A DNA stretch of 64,000 bases from Chrysoporthe austroafricana (Eukaryota > Ascomycota > Sordariomycetes > Diaporthales > Cryphonectriaceae). Each line of letters starts with the position of its first letter. Positions within the stretch are counted from its first letter, which is position 1. Location: the NCBI GenBank assembly GCA_001051155.2, contig JYIP02000002.1:4409583-4473582 (forward strand). Reading direction: 5' to 3'. The notes under the pieces are model-generated. The model saw only the letters and a list, made by a program, of their open reading frames with translations, had not been told where the DNA came from and did no database searches. Positions 32,884 to 44,803 of the stretch are shown here, piece by piece. The translations under genes and the position numbers were made by a program.

Positions 32884-35442
32884 CTAGGGAAAGGCATTCC
32901 CTAGGTCGTGCTCCTGTGTGCGACACCGTACCCGTCAGCCAAAACCCGCTCGCACGGTGCACAGAGGAATCGCCTCGCTCGTTGACTAGACGGGGGAAAG
33001 AAGGGAAAGGAGGAGGGGGGGGGAACAGATCATCCTTTGCTTACCTTAAACCACTCTCCGCCCTTCTCTAGGTATTCCTCCCTCGTGACCCGCGCTCGCC
33101 TCCACTCGTCGCCGCCAGCCCAGCCGGCCGCGCCGCGCCACGCGTCGAGCACCGCGTCTCGCGCGCGCCGGATCCGAAGCGGCGCGCCGTCGGGCAGCAG
33201 GGGCTGCAGGCCGGTGCGCAGCCGCTCGTCGAAGTTCTCGAACAGGGTCGCGCCGCCGGTCAGGAAGACGTCGCGCAGGAAGTCGTCGCGGTCGATGCCG
33301 GGGATGGCCGTCAGGCGCTGCGTGAGGATGTCGCCCGCGATCTCCACCAGGCCGGCCTGGTCGACGCCGGCGAGGGCGCTGGGCTGGAAGACCACCTCGG
33401 GCACGCGGATGCGCTCGACGTTCAGGTGGATCTGGTGCCGCTCCGCCTGGCTGCCCTCGTCGACGGGCCGCGGGCCGTACCGCCACGCGTGCAGCAGGGA
33501 CTTGGTCCAGTTGTTCTGCGCCTCGAGGGTGTCCTCGTACGTGAACTGGGGGTCGTACTGGAGCAGGTCCTTCTCGAGGTTCTGGATCGTGACGTCCAGG
33601 TTCTCCTCCTCGTCCTCGTCATCGCTGTCGCCCTTGTTGGCCCCGACGGCGACGTTGCGGTACACACCCCAGTCCGCGTCGTCCGCGCCGAAGTCGTCGT
33701 CGTCACCGCCCCGGCGGCGCTTCCGGCCTGTCGCCGCGGCGGGGTTGTCCGACGCGAGGTTGGCCAGCGTCTTCATGCGCATCTGAGAGGCGAGCGACTT
33801 GCGGTTGCCCAGGTCCTGCTTGAGGCGGTCGCGCTCCTTGATCTTGGCGAGCGTCTCGAACCGGGCCTGCCGCCGCTCGTCGAGCCAGCCTTCCAGGTCG
33901 TTGATGCGCTTCTCCTCGTCGAGGCGGGCTACCTCCGCGACGCGGGCTGCCTCGGCTTCCTTCTCTGCCTTTGCTCGTGCTCGCGCCTCGTGGTTGGACT
34001 TGAGGAGGCGTTGTTGGCGCTTGGCCTTCAGGCCGGCATCATCTAGTTCCTCGTCTGGCACATCTAGGAGGCTGAAGTCGGGCGCCTCTGCCTGCTCTTC
34101 CTCGACCTCACCGCCGAGATCCTTCTGCCGTGCGCGCTTGATGTTCTGCTCGAGGTTCTTGACCAGCTTGTCCAGCTGCGCCTCGTCCTTGACCTCGGCG
34201 TCGTCGAGGATGCGCTTCGTCTCCTTCTTGTTCTGGTCCACTAGCCGCCGTTGCACATCCTTGTAGTACTCCAGCTCCTGCTCCTTCTTCATCAGACGCT
34301 CGAGACGCATCTTCGCAGCCTGCTCCTGTAGCCTGCGGCCGCTCTCCTTCTTGCGCTCTGCAATTTTGGCAAGCTCTTCTTCCGTCTTCTGCACGACGAC
34401 CTCCTCCGTGTACGGATACTGGATAACCCGCTCCCTGTCCTCCAGCCCGGTCCAGTCGAGGTAGGTCGCCAGCTCGTTGTCGTAGTCCTTTGACAGGTAG
34501 CAGTGATCGCGCACCATGAACTCGGCCTGTGACGGGCTCAGCTTGCCGGGGAAGTGGTCGTACTTCAGCCGGATGAGCTTCATCAGATACTCTGCGGCGT
34601 GGTAGCCACCCCAGTTGAGGCGGATTGCCTGGGCCAGCATTGGCCTCTGGCTGTAGACGGGTATCAGATGTGTGGCGCCGTATGATGAGGACACGACCAG
34701 GCCGGTGTTGCCCTCGTTGTACCGGTATGAGAAGAGCGAGTCGATCCCGTACGCGAGGCTCGGGGCGCCGTAGCACTCGAAGATGATCTCGGTCATCGCT
34801 GTTCCTCTAGGTCAGCACCCTCCTTCCTAGCTACGGCTCCTCTTCGCGGCTGCCAGCGGCGACTCACACTTCCTCGAGTACGGCAGGTTTGCCACGGCCT
34901 CCGTCATGACGATGGGCTTATCGATGTTCCCCTCGACGCCGTTCATGCCTAGCTTCAGAAACACGTAGTCGAGCACGTGCTCCATGACGTCCCAATTGGC
35001 GACGATGTCGGTGCCGGCCTCGAAGGCGTTCCTGATGTGGCCGCGCGCCGTCGTGTCCGCGTAGCAGTCCCAGCCGGCGAGCGAGAAGGTGCGCCCCAGC
35101 TTGCGGTCGCGGTACTTGGCCATGATGGGCGGGATGGCGAGGCGCGGGGCGGCGTCGAAGGACCAGCCCGCGCGCACTGAGGAGGAGCCTGTGAGAGGGG
35201 GGGAAAGGAGGCATGATTAGCCCAGGCGGTCACAGCGAGGGGAGGGGGTGGGCGGTACCATTGTCTATTATGATCGCGGCGTCGCCATCTGCTCGCTGCA
35301 GTGCCTTCTCACGCCCATCTGGCTGTACCGGGATGGGCTTTTCAAACTTGACCTCCTTGACTGGGTACAGCTTTGGCGGCGGGAGGTCTGCAGTAGGACC
35401 AGGCTTGCTAAAGATGGTGTCGTAGGTTGCCGTGGGTGCCAT
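32884..35442 (-). CDS. arp5: Actin-related protein 5, INO80 complex
   Basis: Four exons, complement(join(32884..32913, 33045..34798, 34868..35188, 35259..35442)), encode 762 aa, near the 755 aa of yeast Arp5. The actin fold starts with AIIIDNGSSSVRAGWS (phosphate loop 1, split by the first intron) and continues with MEHVLDYVF, MTEIIFECYGAPSLAYGIDSLF and, near the end, DVFLTGGATLFENFDERL (phosphate loop 2 region). Between them is the long charged coiled-coil insertion specific to Arp5 (about residues 300-560). The last exon is only 30 nt: it was found by following the donor after GEWFK (GTAAGC) to an ACAG acceptor and adds EHDLGNAFP, which matches the conserved Arp5 C-terminus. Arp5 binds Ies6 and couples INO80 ATPase activity to nucleosome sliding. 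Divergent from the dehydratase gene with 476 bp between starts. Confidence 0.95.
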
Positions 35443-35918
35443 TTTGGAGGTCCGGTCGGGAGGTTTGTCGCGGGGCGTCGCGTAGGAAGCTCACTGAGTA
35501 TCACGACGATGGGGAAGGACAAGGGAAAGGGCACATGATGGAAACTCTGGTTGAGGGGGTCGATGGAACAGCTGGATTCGGATGGGGATGTTCTTCGCTA
35601 AGTACAAGAATTGAGAAGCGCGACCACTAATTGTCGATGAGGAACTAGCTCCAATGCCTGCCGCCTGTGGACGCGACGAGGCTGTAATTGGCGTCCTTCT
35701 CACAATGCTGTGAGGCTGACAGGCGGGATGCTGCAGCTTAGACCTGCAGGGAGCTTGGACCCTTGGGGCCTCTGACCTCCAAGACCCTTACCCTGGCCTC
35801 ATATACCTTCAAAAGTCAAGACTCAAGTTGGTCCTCCTCCCACCACGACACGCTGCCCATACTCCAGTTGGGATCCTCAAGAGACGGACGGGCGCACGAG
35901 CTCCGGAGCGTCCAAAAC
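35443..35918. promoter_or_regulatory. Bidirectional region between arp5 and the pterin dehydratase gene
   Basis: 476 bp separate the two divergent start codons. No motif can be assigned. Confidence 0.4.
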
Positions 35919-36603
35919 ATGAGGCCATCGCCCAGGTGCATCAGCAGATCAGCACTGTTGCCACCCACCATCCGATCTGTCGCTCTCAGCCGTGCCATCT
36001 CGAGCACGGCCGCGATGGCATCGAAGCCCAACTTCTCAGAGGGGTCCGACGAGGCCGTCCTCACGAAGGAGCTGGAAGGCCTGACGGGCAAGCGGTGGTC
36101 CCTTACGCAGGACGGCCAGGCGATCGAGCGGTCATTCAAGTTCAAGACTTTCGCGAAGACATGGGTGAGCCGACACACCACCTGGCTCTCTGAGGAAAAG
36201 ATTATGATGCGTGGTGAATTGGAGGCGCCACAATCAGTCACTAACGGGCAGTGCTAACTCTTAAGGACTTTATGACGGCAGTCTCGCTGCAGTGCAAGCT
36301 CAAGAACCACCATCCGGAGTGGTCCAATGCAAGTCCTCGACTCATTCACCATAGTGCTGTGTGGCAGGCGGTGCTCACCTCATGACACAGGTTTACAATA
36401 CCACCTTCATCAGGTGGACCACTCACAACCCTCGTGGCCTGTCCGCTAAGGACACCTCACTTGCTGCCTTGTGCGATGAATTTGCTGTGGCCTTTGGGGA
36501 AATCCAGGAGGATGCCCCCGGTGATGCTAGCTGCCAGCTGAAGAGTGTGGCAGACAAGGCCGCCTCGACGGCAGGAGACTGCTGTACCCCAAAGAAGTCA
36601 TGA
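35919..36603 (+). CDS. Pterin-4-alpha-carbinolamine dehydratase
   Basis: Three exons, join(35919..36164, 36266..36328, 36391..36603), encode 173 aa. The enzyme dehydrates 4a-hydroxytetrahydrobiopterin in pterin recycling. The signature KNHHPEWSNVYNTTFIRWTTH (residues about 97-117) matches the family [KxHHPxW..VYN...L.TH], with the catalytic His pair and the third His in TTH. The second intron (36329-36390) begins with GCAAGT, a GC-AG intron; only this donor gives the continuous HPEWSN-VYNTT. The N-terminal 30 residues are rich in Arg and Ser without acids (MRPSPRCISRSALLPP), resembling a mitochondrial presequence; a second Met at 36015 (MASKPNF) would give a form without it. The C-terminal tail after DEFAVAFGE is extended and Cys-containing. 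Confidence 0.9.
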
Positions 36604-36925
36604 CGGCAGGAGAGCAGTGGGGCAGAACAATTCCTTTTGAGAAGACTGCAGGATGTTTTCTCAATCATGTCTCTTCATTTTTCGTGCATTATTAGCATAA
36701 TTATTCTAGTGTTGCGGGGCGGCCTCGGCCCACTATATATGTACAGGCGAAACGAGTGCATCGTGATGTTCTTCTCAGACGGAAGGCGGCCAGAGCTATG
36801 CAGAAGGGGCCGATGTTTCCCCTAATCCAAACCAATGGGGTGTAAACCACCAGGGCGACTGACTTCTGGAGTCGCCGTCTACTTGAGAGCGGGCGCAGGA
36901 AGCGCCCGCGCAGAGGTGCGAGCGC
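36604..36925. other. Convergent intergenic between the dehydratase gene and ERG25
   Basis: 322 bases of 3' flanks with an AT-rich segment near 36680-36745. No feature beyond that. Confidence 0.5.
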
Positions 36926-38066
36926 TTACTGCGCCTTCTTCGCCCTCATGGCGGCGAGTTTCCTCTCGCGGCGCTTCTTGGAGGCCTCCTCGCCAGCCTC
37001 GGTGTCCAGGCAGTAGTCCCACCAGCGGAAGCTCGAGGCGTAGTTGCCGATGAACTTCTCGTGGTGCACGTCGTGGTGCTGGGCGCCGGCCCAGAAGGGC
37101 AGGAAGTGGCGCAGGCTCCAGGGGAAGTCGTAGCCGGAGTGCGCGTCGATGGCCTGGAACAGGCGCAGGACGATCCACAGGTACATGGTGAACAGGTGGA
37201 GGTCACCGGTGAGGGAGACCCACAGGATGGGGCTGCCCACGGAGCCGATGGCCAGCAGCATGACCTCGATGGGGGAGGCGTACTCGGCGGCGAGGCCGAA
37301 GGGCGCGGAGTAGGTGTGGTGCAGCTTGTGGATGTTCTTGTAGAGCGGGCCGTAGTGCAGCGCGCGGTGGAACCAGTAGTGCCATGCATCCTCCATGATG
37401 AAGAAGATGGCGATCTGGTAGGCCATCTTGAACACGGGCGGGAAGGGCACGCCGTAGTCCATGCCGAAGAAGACGGCGATGGGGTGGAAAAGCCAGATCT
37501 GGGGGAGCTCGACGGTGACGTGGCTGAGGAAGACGAGGGCGGCACAGTCGAACTGCTCCCGCCACGATGGTATTTTTTGCTGTGGACGCGGGGGGGGGTT
37601 AGCCGGGTCAGGCCACACCTCCCGGGCGGTACCGGGAAAAGGGGGTCGCGCGCGCACGCGCGATTGAGGCCACTCACGTTTTGGATCTTGTACTTGTTGA
37701 AGGCGGGAATGCAGTCGATGAGCATGTACGGCAGGCAGCGGCCAAAGTAAACGATCTCGTGCATCATGAAGGACATGATGCCGGTGGCGAGGGTGTCGTT
37801 CTGCATGAAGACGTACCAGGCCGCCCAGAGGCGCTCGAAGACGTTGAGTTGGACATTGATCCTGGAGACCTCCTCGAAGACGGAGAAGTAGTCGGCGGGC
37901 GTCGTCGAGTTGAGGCTGGAGGTGATGGTGGAGTTGAGGGACGAGAGGGTCGAGCTCCTGGAGGCTGATGTCAGTCTTCGTGCGCGCGGATCGCCTGTGT
38001 GCTCGCTCGAGCACTGAGACGCAGTGCCGGGAACGGGTGGCGCGATACGTACACGACGGTCGCCAT
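36926..38066 (-). CDS. erg25: C-4 methylsterol oxidase
   Basis: Three exons, complement(join(36926..37579, 37678..37957, 38053..38066)), encode 315 aa. The first exon has 14 nt (MATV plus two bases) and is joined by a 95-nt intron to [10 protein letters not shown]; the second intron (98 nt) joins KYKIQN to QKIPSW. Erg25 is a non-heme di-iron membrane oxygenase of the ER that starts removal of the two C-4 methyl groups of 4,4-dimethylzymosterol, together with Erg26 and Erg27. The fatty-acid-hydroxylase histidine boxes are present in order: HRALH, HKLHH and HDVHH. Four or so membrane segments surround them. The C-terminus ends KKAQ, close to a KKxx-type ER retrieval signal. Divergent from nca2. 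Confidence 0.95.
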
Positions 38067-39563
38067 GGTGAGGGATGCCTCTCGGGGGAGCGAGAGCCTC
38101 AAACGGAGCAGGCAGTCACAGGTGTGAGGTAGTCTAGCCAGACAGCAGTGCCAATGGGTGTGTCACCAGTGCAGGGGAGGGTTACGTCCTCAGAAGATGT
38201 TGTTGTATGGTCCGGAGGTGAAAAGCGGCAGCGTCGAGGAGACAGATACTGCTGCAGAGGGAGTTTTATTTCTCGACGCCAAGGTGATAGACAGGGGTCC
38301 GTCCACCCATCCATCCGCTGGGAGGGACGGGAACAGCACAGCTAGCTAGCCTAGCACGCGCTGCAGCACGGCGGCAGTTCCCAGCGGGCAGCCATAATCA
38401 GCCAATCAGACCCCACTTTTCGAAGAATGAGCAGATGGGCCAACATTCTTTTCCGTGTTCCGTCCCGCCCTCTCTGCTCCTTGCCTTACCCAGCACCCAT
38501 GCACCCGCGCCATGCCACACCACACCCTCGGCCCCCAGTGACCCCCCAAGTGACCCCCCGTGTCCACCCCCCAACAAGCCAGGTGCCAGACCACAGGCCA
38601 CATCCGCCACGCAGCACACTGCAGATCAGAGGCGACAGTGATTGGCGGCGTGGCGGCGACCCTGAACGCAAAGTGGTGGTGGGCTGCCGGGCGGTCAAGA
38701 TTCCGTTGGGCAAAAATCGAATGTTTCCAACCCACCACCCGGCATCCTCCCTGCCTGTACTCGACATTTCTGCATGGGACAAGACAAGCCACACAGATGG
38801 GTGACAAGATGGATGCTTTTTTTCTTTCCTTTCCTTTTCTTTTCTTTTTTCTTTTTTTTCTATTTTCTTTTCTTTTTCTTTTAGTCTTGTCGCAAGCTGT
38901 AGTAGTATCCAGCAGCAGGGCAGCAGGCCGGTGCTGGGGCCCAGAGCGTGAGTTGGGAGTCCCACAGGGACAAGCCACAGCAGTGAAAGGAGAGGATGTG
39001 GCGTTCTGCTTGTTCCTGGCCTGTGCTGATGACGTCTGGCCCTCTTGTCTCGCCTGGTTTGACGACAGCAAGCTGCCAACCTGAAGTGCCAACACTCTGG
39101 CCCACCTCGCGTGGACATCCCCTCACTCCAAACTGTTTGTTTGTCAATCGCTGCAGCCCTTTCCAAACAACTGTCTGCCACCCTGCAGGCCCCGAGAATT
39201 GTTAGGCCGAGGTCACGCAGGCCTCACTCATCCTCGCCAGTTCACACGGTTCACACGCCTCCCCCCTCACCTCAGGCTGGCTGCTGGCCACGCAGACAGG
39301 CAGGCGACAGCAGCTCCAGGGTGCGACGATTACCCACAATTTCCTTCTGCCAGCCTTCTCCAGATCCTTCCAAGCCCTGGCTCGGCTTCTCTGCCCTCCG
39401 AGATCTAATTTTGCATGGCCTGACCCGGCGGCCCGGAATATCGCCACCGCCAGCCCGCCCAGCGCACAACCATCTCCCGCCTCAGCCACCGTCCTGGAGG
39501 ACCGAGGACGAGCACGGAGCGCGCACCTGCCCGTGATGCCTCTGGGGCGACCCTGAGCTCAAC
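38067..39563. promoter_or_regulatory. Divergent region between ERG25 and nca2
   Basis: 1.5 kb between two divergent starts. CCAAT boxes lie at 38402-38406 (336 bp upstream of the ERG25 start) and, inverted, at 38641-38645. A perfect-but-one 12-bp tandem, AGTGACCCCCCA/G, occupies 38537-38560. A T/C-rich tract of about 65 bases covers 38817-38882. No complete sterol regulatory element was seen. Confidence 0.45.
38817..38882. repeat. Pyrimidine (T-rich) low-complexity tract
   Basis: About 65 bases of almost pure T and C built from TTTTCTT and CCTTTT blocks, in the nca2/ERG25 intergenic region. Such tracts exclude nucleosomes in fungal promoters; function here is not shown. Confidence 0.85.
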
Positions 39564-41688
39564 ATGTCAATTGTGGCCGAGTGAGTGCGAGACCCTAACC
39601 CCGCCATGCGCAGGGTTCCTTTCCCTGAGGCTCTGCTTGACCTCACCCAAATCCGACCTCCTCTGGGGCTGACACGTGCTTAGTCAAGTTCGGCGCATAG
39701 ACGCCCAGATAGACCGCATCCTTCTCAACCCGCTCGTTGAGTCGGAGGATAGGTTTGCCGTCGAGGAGCCCGACGATGGCGAGACCGAGGGCGGCACCCG
39801 CAGCACGGTCACGGCCGACTTCTCCTCGCCCAGGGTCAACGACCTTCTGCGGATCGTAAAGAGGCTCTCCAGCACCTCCACGGCCGTCCTGCCCGTGGCC
39901 CAGATCAAGGATCTCCTCCGTGACTCGGGCCTCGCCACCGCCGACGAGCAGCATGTCCTCGAGGCGAAGAGCCAGTACGAGTCCGAGGTCGAGTGGTTGC
40001 TGGTCAGCAAGGCCACGACGCAGATCTACGGCCTCATCCTGAATATCCTGCTGGACGATATTATCCCTCTCAGCCAGGATATTTGGTACTGGGACCAGAT
40101 CCTCGGCTCGTATACCTACAGCAGCCTGTACGCCGTGCAGACCTCGCCCATACGGTGGTGGACGTGGACGAAGGACATCTACCGCGAGAGCTCGCTGCGC
40201 TCGACATTCTCACAGCGGTCCAGCCTCCTCGGCAGGTCGCCGCAGCTGTCGACCGACAGCATCTCCGAGAGGTGGCGGCGGTTCTACGGCATCGTCCGGG
40301 ACACCGTTACGGAGAGGTCGCTGAAGGATGTGCAGCACAAGATGTTCTCCACGGTGTCTCTGTGCCGGTCCGAGGCCCGGCAGAAGCAGAACCAGCTCAA
40401 GAAACTGCGCGAGATGACAGCCAGCGGGCTGGGGGTCCTGATAGACGAGGGGCTGAGCTTCGGGATCGACGAGGACAAGAGCGACGTGCACGACCACGGC
40501 ATGGAGTGGAAGGGCGTGGTCGAGCGGAGCGTGGCGCTGATGGATATGGTCCTGCGCGATGTTGCCAACCTGGACCGTGGCGTCTCGGAGTTCGAGGACA
40601 AGGTCTTTGCCGGCGTTGAGCAGGATCCGGACCTATCCATCCACGCGGAGGACATGGTCAGCAAGCCTGCCGTGATGGCGCGACGGCTCCTGTTCTTGCT
40701 CGAGGAGCGCATTCCGGGACACATCGCGACAACGAGCAGGGTCGTGCAGGAGAGCGGCCAGCCGTCCCGCCTCGTCAGGTACTGGCTCCCTGCTGGAATC
40801 CTCCTGGTCTCCTCGTCGACCATCCTCCGCATCCTGGTCAACCGCAGGGCGGACATCGTCAACTGGATCCGCGACCTCGGCACGACGGCGCGGGACTTCT
40901 GGTTCAACTGGGTGGTGGAGCCCGTTCGTAAGGTCATTGGCACCATCCGGCACGACTCGCAGTCCGAGATCGCCATCATGAGCCGGGACAGCCTGAAGGC
41001 CGACCGCGAGAGCCTGGAGCGCATGGTCGTTGACTTCTCCGTGGACAAGCCCGCCCTTGCGGGCGCGAGCTCCCCCCTCTCCGAGGTGCAGATCGCCGAG
41101 ATCCGCGCCAAGGTCAAGGAGGGCGACGTCACGCCGGTGCTGCGGGCCTACGAGCAAGACCTCCGGCAGCCGTTCGTAGGCGCCGTCCGGGGCGACCTGG
41201 TGCGGAGCCTGCTGATCCAGGTGCAGAAGACCAAGGTCGACCTCGAGGTCGCCATCTCGGGCATCGACGCGCTGCTGAAGTCCCAAGAGCTCGTGTTCGG
41301 CTTCGTCGGCCTCACGCCCGGCATCCTCGTCTCGGTCGCGGTGTTCTCCTACCTCCGCGGCATGCTCTTCAGCAACCGCAGGGGGGCGCGCCGGCACAGC
41401 GAGAGGGTCGGGCGCTGCGTGCGGACGCTGCGGAACATCGACCGCATCTTCAGCGAGGCCACGCCGAGCCAGAACAACCTGCTCTCGTACAAGGACCACG
41501 GCCTCCTAGTAACGGAGGTGCACGTACTGCGCAACCTGGTCAGGGCCGGGCGGCTCATGCCGAGGGAGATCGAGGGGGAGTTCCTGGAGGACCTTGATGA
41601 CCTGGCGAACGTCAAGGGCATCCAGATCCAGCAGCGAGCGCTGGAGAGGATCCGGTGGGCCTATGCGAGATGGCTGCACGCTAACTAG
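39564..41688 (+). CDS. nca2: Nuclear control of ATPase protein 2 (NCA2 family)
   Basis: Two exons, join(39564..39580, 39684..41688), encode 673 aa. The first exon (17 nt, MSIVA plus two bases) is joined by a 103-nt intron (GTGAGT donor, TTAG acceptor) to give MSIVADQVRRIDAQIDRI. Two membrane segments flank the NCA2 domain: LPAGILLVSSSTILRIL (about residue 370-390) and VFGFVGLTPGILVSVAVFSYL (about 540-560). The conserved C-terminal block includes LRNIDRIF, LSYKDHGLLVTEVHVLR and FLEDLDDL. In yeast Nca2 acts in mitochondria with Nca3 to control levels of ATP synthase subunits 6 and 8 from mitochondrial mRNA. The very short first exon rests on splice signals and phase; without it the protein would lack an ATG. 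Confidence 0.92.
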
Positions 41689-42895
41689 ACAGCGGGGGAG
41701 GGGGTCGGCGGTGGTGACCTGTTGTTGCATGAGGCACGGCGCATTGATATATGAACATTGGACTACAGACACCTGCTCAAGGCAAAAGATTGGGTCCGCC
41801 TCGTCTTGGTGTTCGAACTGCGCAGCTTCATCCCATATCACACCGGCACCCCGCCTGCTGCTACCCAGCGCTTCCGTAGGCCCACGGGGATCCCGATAGC
41901 CATGGTGGTCTACACTCATCTCAAGATGTAATGCTTTGCTTAGAGAGAAAAAAAGATCCAATTTCCAGACGATGTCTTCTTCAATGAGCCTCCTCGCCAG
42001 CACTCGGAAGCCCCTTCAGGTGCTAGGCTCACGAGGCCGCCCTCGTGCGATTAGCCTGCGGTACGTACCTGGTCCTCCCCAGAGGATGGATGACTGCGGC
42101 CAGCCCTGCAGGTACACCGAGGTGTCTGAAACACCCTTTCAAACTCCAGATCTTGCAGCAATCTAAACCGGGTTTGAATTGTTTCCAAGAATAAGCCTGG
42201 AGTTGTCCCTCGGCGGGACAGAGTATTGCTACTGTACTTAACCGGTGTGCCCGGTACGGACTCCCTCGAGGCCACTACCGGGCGCTACTTGGCCGCTTGC
42301 GAGCGCTAGCGCCTGCTATGAGCGCTATGGTACGTAGTATCAGGTAGCGCGTACCCCGTGGCTCGGTAACTCGCCCCTCCAGCCAGCCAACTGCTTAGGG
42401 GCAGGGGGGGTAGTGGCAGTGGCAGTGACACGGCTCGGCGCCGTGGGACGGCTCTCCAAGACGCCTCTCCACCACCACCGCTCTCAACGACCACCGCCAA
42501 ACTGGCACTACGAACCACCGTCACCCTTCCCGCCTTTCTCTCCCGCAAGCACGCAGCCCAGCGTAGACGACTCGCGACACCGACGCCCTGTTCCCGCCTC
42601 CCAAGCCCACGACTCAGACTCAGGCCTGCTGCTGCGTGTCCGGGTGACAGCGAGGTAACTAGCAACAACGCACCGGGGCCGGCCCAACCCACTTTCGACT
42701 AGGCCCATCCATCCCCATCCCATCCTATCCATCATCCACCCCGTCCAACCCACTTGACCGCGCAAGCCTGGGTTCACCGTCCTCAGGCGTCAACGACCAT
42801 CTAGCCACCTCCCCCCTCGACCACACACGCCGAAAACGACCCGTGATCCCCTCACTCCCGGCATCCCGAGCGGTGCCTGCTGAACAGCCTTCATC
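41689..42895. other. Intergenic between nca2 and sec4
   Basis: About 1.2 kb. The second half is pyrimidine-rich and probably forms the sec4 promoter and 5' leader. No gene supportable. Confidence 0.5.
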
Positions 42896-43950
42896 ATGTC
42901 GGGCAACAGGAATTATGACTTCTTGGTACGTGTCCCCCTCCCCACGTCCCACGCTCCCGGGTCGCCGCGGCCAGCGGGCGCACGACAGCCTCCCTCCCCG
43001 TGCCTCGATCTGTCCTCTGGCCTGCACGAGGCCGGCGGCAGCCCCCTTCTCCTCCGCGAGACGGGGGGCACCGTCGCCGCGAGCCCAGCCCAGCCCAAGC
43101 CCAGCCCAAGCCCAGCCCAAGCCCAGCCATGCCCATGCCCGCCGGCACGTGGAACCTCAACGGCTGACCACTCTCTCCCCTGAAACAGATCAAGCTGCTG
43201 CTGATCGGCGACTCGGGCGTGGGCAAGTCGTGCTGCCTGCTGCGGTTCAGCGAGGACTCCTTCACGCCCTCCTTCATCACCACCATCGGCATCGACTTCA
43301 AGATCCGGACCATCGAGCTCGACGGCAAGCGCGTCAAGCTGCAGATCTGGGACACCGCCGGCCAGGAGCGCTTCCGCACCATCACCACCGCCTACTACCG
43401 CGGCGCCATGGGCATCCTGCTCGTCTACGACGTCACGGACCAGAGGTCCTTCGAGAGTACGCCCTGCCCTTTTCCTTTTGCCGCCCCCCCCCCTCCCTCA
43501 CCTCCCTCACCTCCCTCCTGCTCGTCCTCCACACCGCCACCCCGGTGGGGACCCCTTACACCACACACGTTGCAGGCGCGCGAGCAAGGGCCGTGGGACT
43601 GACCGTGCTTTTTTGTTTTTCCTGCCCGAACAGACATCCGCACCTGGTTCGCGAACGTCGAGCAGCACGCCACCGAGGGCGTCAACAAGATCCTGATCGG
43701 CAACAAGTGCGACTGGGAGGAGAAGCGCGCCGTGTCCACCGAGCAGGGCGAGGCCCTCGCCAAGGAGCTCGGCATCCCCTTCCTCGAGGTCTCGGCCAAG
43801 AGCAACATCAACATCGACAAGGCCTTCTACAGCCTCGCCTCCGACATCAAGAAGCGCATCGTCGACACCCCCAAGAACGACAGCGCCGCCGGCGGGAGCG
43901 GCGTCAACGTGGGCGGGGACGCGGGCAACGCCTCCAGTAAGTGCTGCTAA
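42896..43950 (+). CDS. sec4: Rab GTPase Sec4 (Rab8 family)
   Basis: Three exons, join(42896..42925, 43189..43456, 43634..43950), encode 204 aa. GTPase motifs in order: GDSGVGKS (17-24), TTIGIDFK in switch I (41-48), WDTAGQE (64-70), GNKCD and SAK. The effector sequence and the [19 protein letters not shown] block are those of Sec4/SrgA/Rab8 proteins. The C-terminus SSKCC carries the double cysteine for geranylgeranylation. Sec4 sits on secretory vesicles and drives exocytosis at the hyphal tip through the exocyst. The first intron is long for this genome (263 nt) and contains CCCAGCCCAAG repeats; the second is 177 nt. Both introns are at positions that keep the GTPase continuous (FL-IKLLL and SFE-NIRTW). 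Confidence 0.97.
43083..43128 (+). repeat. 11-bp tandem repeat in sec4 intron 1
   Basis: CCCAGCCCAAG is repeated about three and a half times within the first intron. Confidence 0.85.
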
Positions 43951-44803
43951 GCGGCGGGTGCGGCGAGTCCGAAAGAAGGCGAACACGTACGGTGGAAGCT
44001 TGGACGGACGGGGCCCCGGCGGCAGCTCGGCAGCCCTTGCTTGCCTCTGGGCTTTGGACTGGCGCAACCGCGAAGGGGAGGGGATGGGGGGAGGTGGACA
44101 AGTTTTACAGATACCGGCATTACATGGTCGATGCATTACAGCAGCGTGAAGAGCAGACACGGGATCGCATCGCAGGGCTCAGACACCTCACCATACCCGC
44201 CGGGAAAAGGAAAGATAGCGAATGGGTCATACCGCTTCCGGTCGCACGAGCCGTGGAATTTGGACCTCATGTCGTTGCTCGAGGGACATGCGGGTCCAGG
44301 TCGGACGGGAAGACGGACGGACGGACGCAGAGGAGGCAGACAAAACCTGTCGGGCCTCTTTTTGGGACGGTGGCCGGGGGGAGAGCTAAAATTTCCCCTT
44401 TTTTCATAGAGCAGTGAACGAGCAGAAGGAGCGGCCTTGTTCTCTTTTTATTTTTATCATTTGTTCATGTTATGGCGGAGGTAAACCGGGACGTGCAAAT
44501 ATTTGGAACCAAAGGAGTTAGTGGCTATTTCTGGGTTGCAAATACAGATTTGTTACAACGACGACTCATGCATGACGGACTGACTGGTGAAGACTATGTG
44601 TTGTGGTATATATGGTCCCGACTAATAGGACACCTTGTCCACAATTGAGATGTTTCCGGCCGGTTTTCAGATGCATCTGCTGCTCGGCTTGTAAAAACAA
44701 AAAATAATCGGTCGACTAGGCCAGCAGGACCTGTAGATCTCCTCTAATTTACATGGTATCAATTCCCCGTATAGTCCGCAGTGCCCGCATGCCACGGGAG
44801 GAC
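43951..44803. other. Convergent intergenic after sec4
   Basis: About 850 bases of 3' flanks for sec4 and the minus-strand mitochondrial gene, with AT-rich segments near 44430-44560. No gene supportable. Confidence 0.5.
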
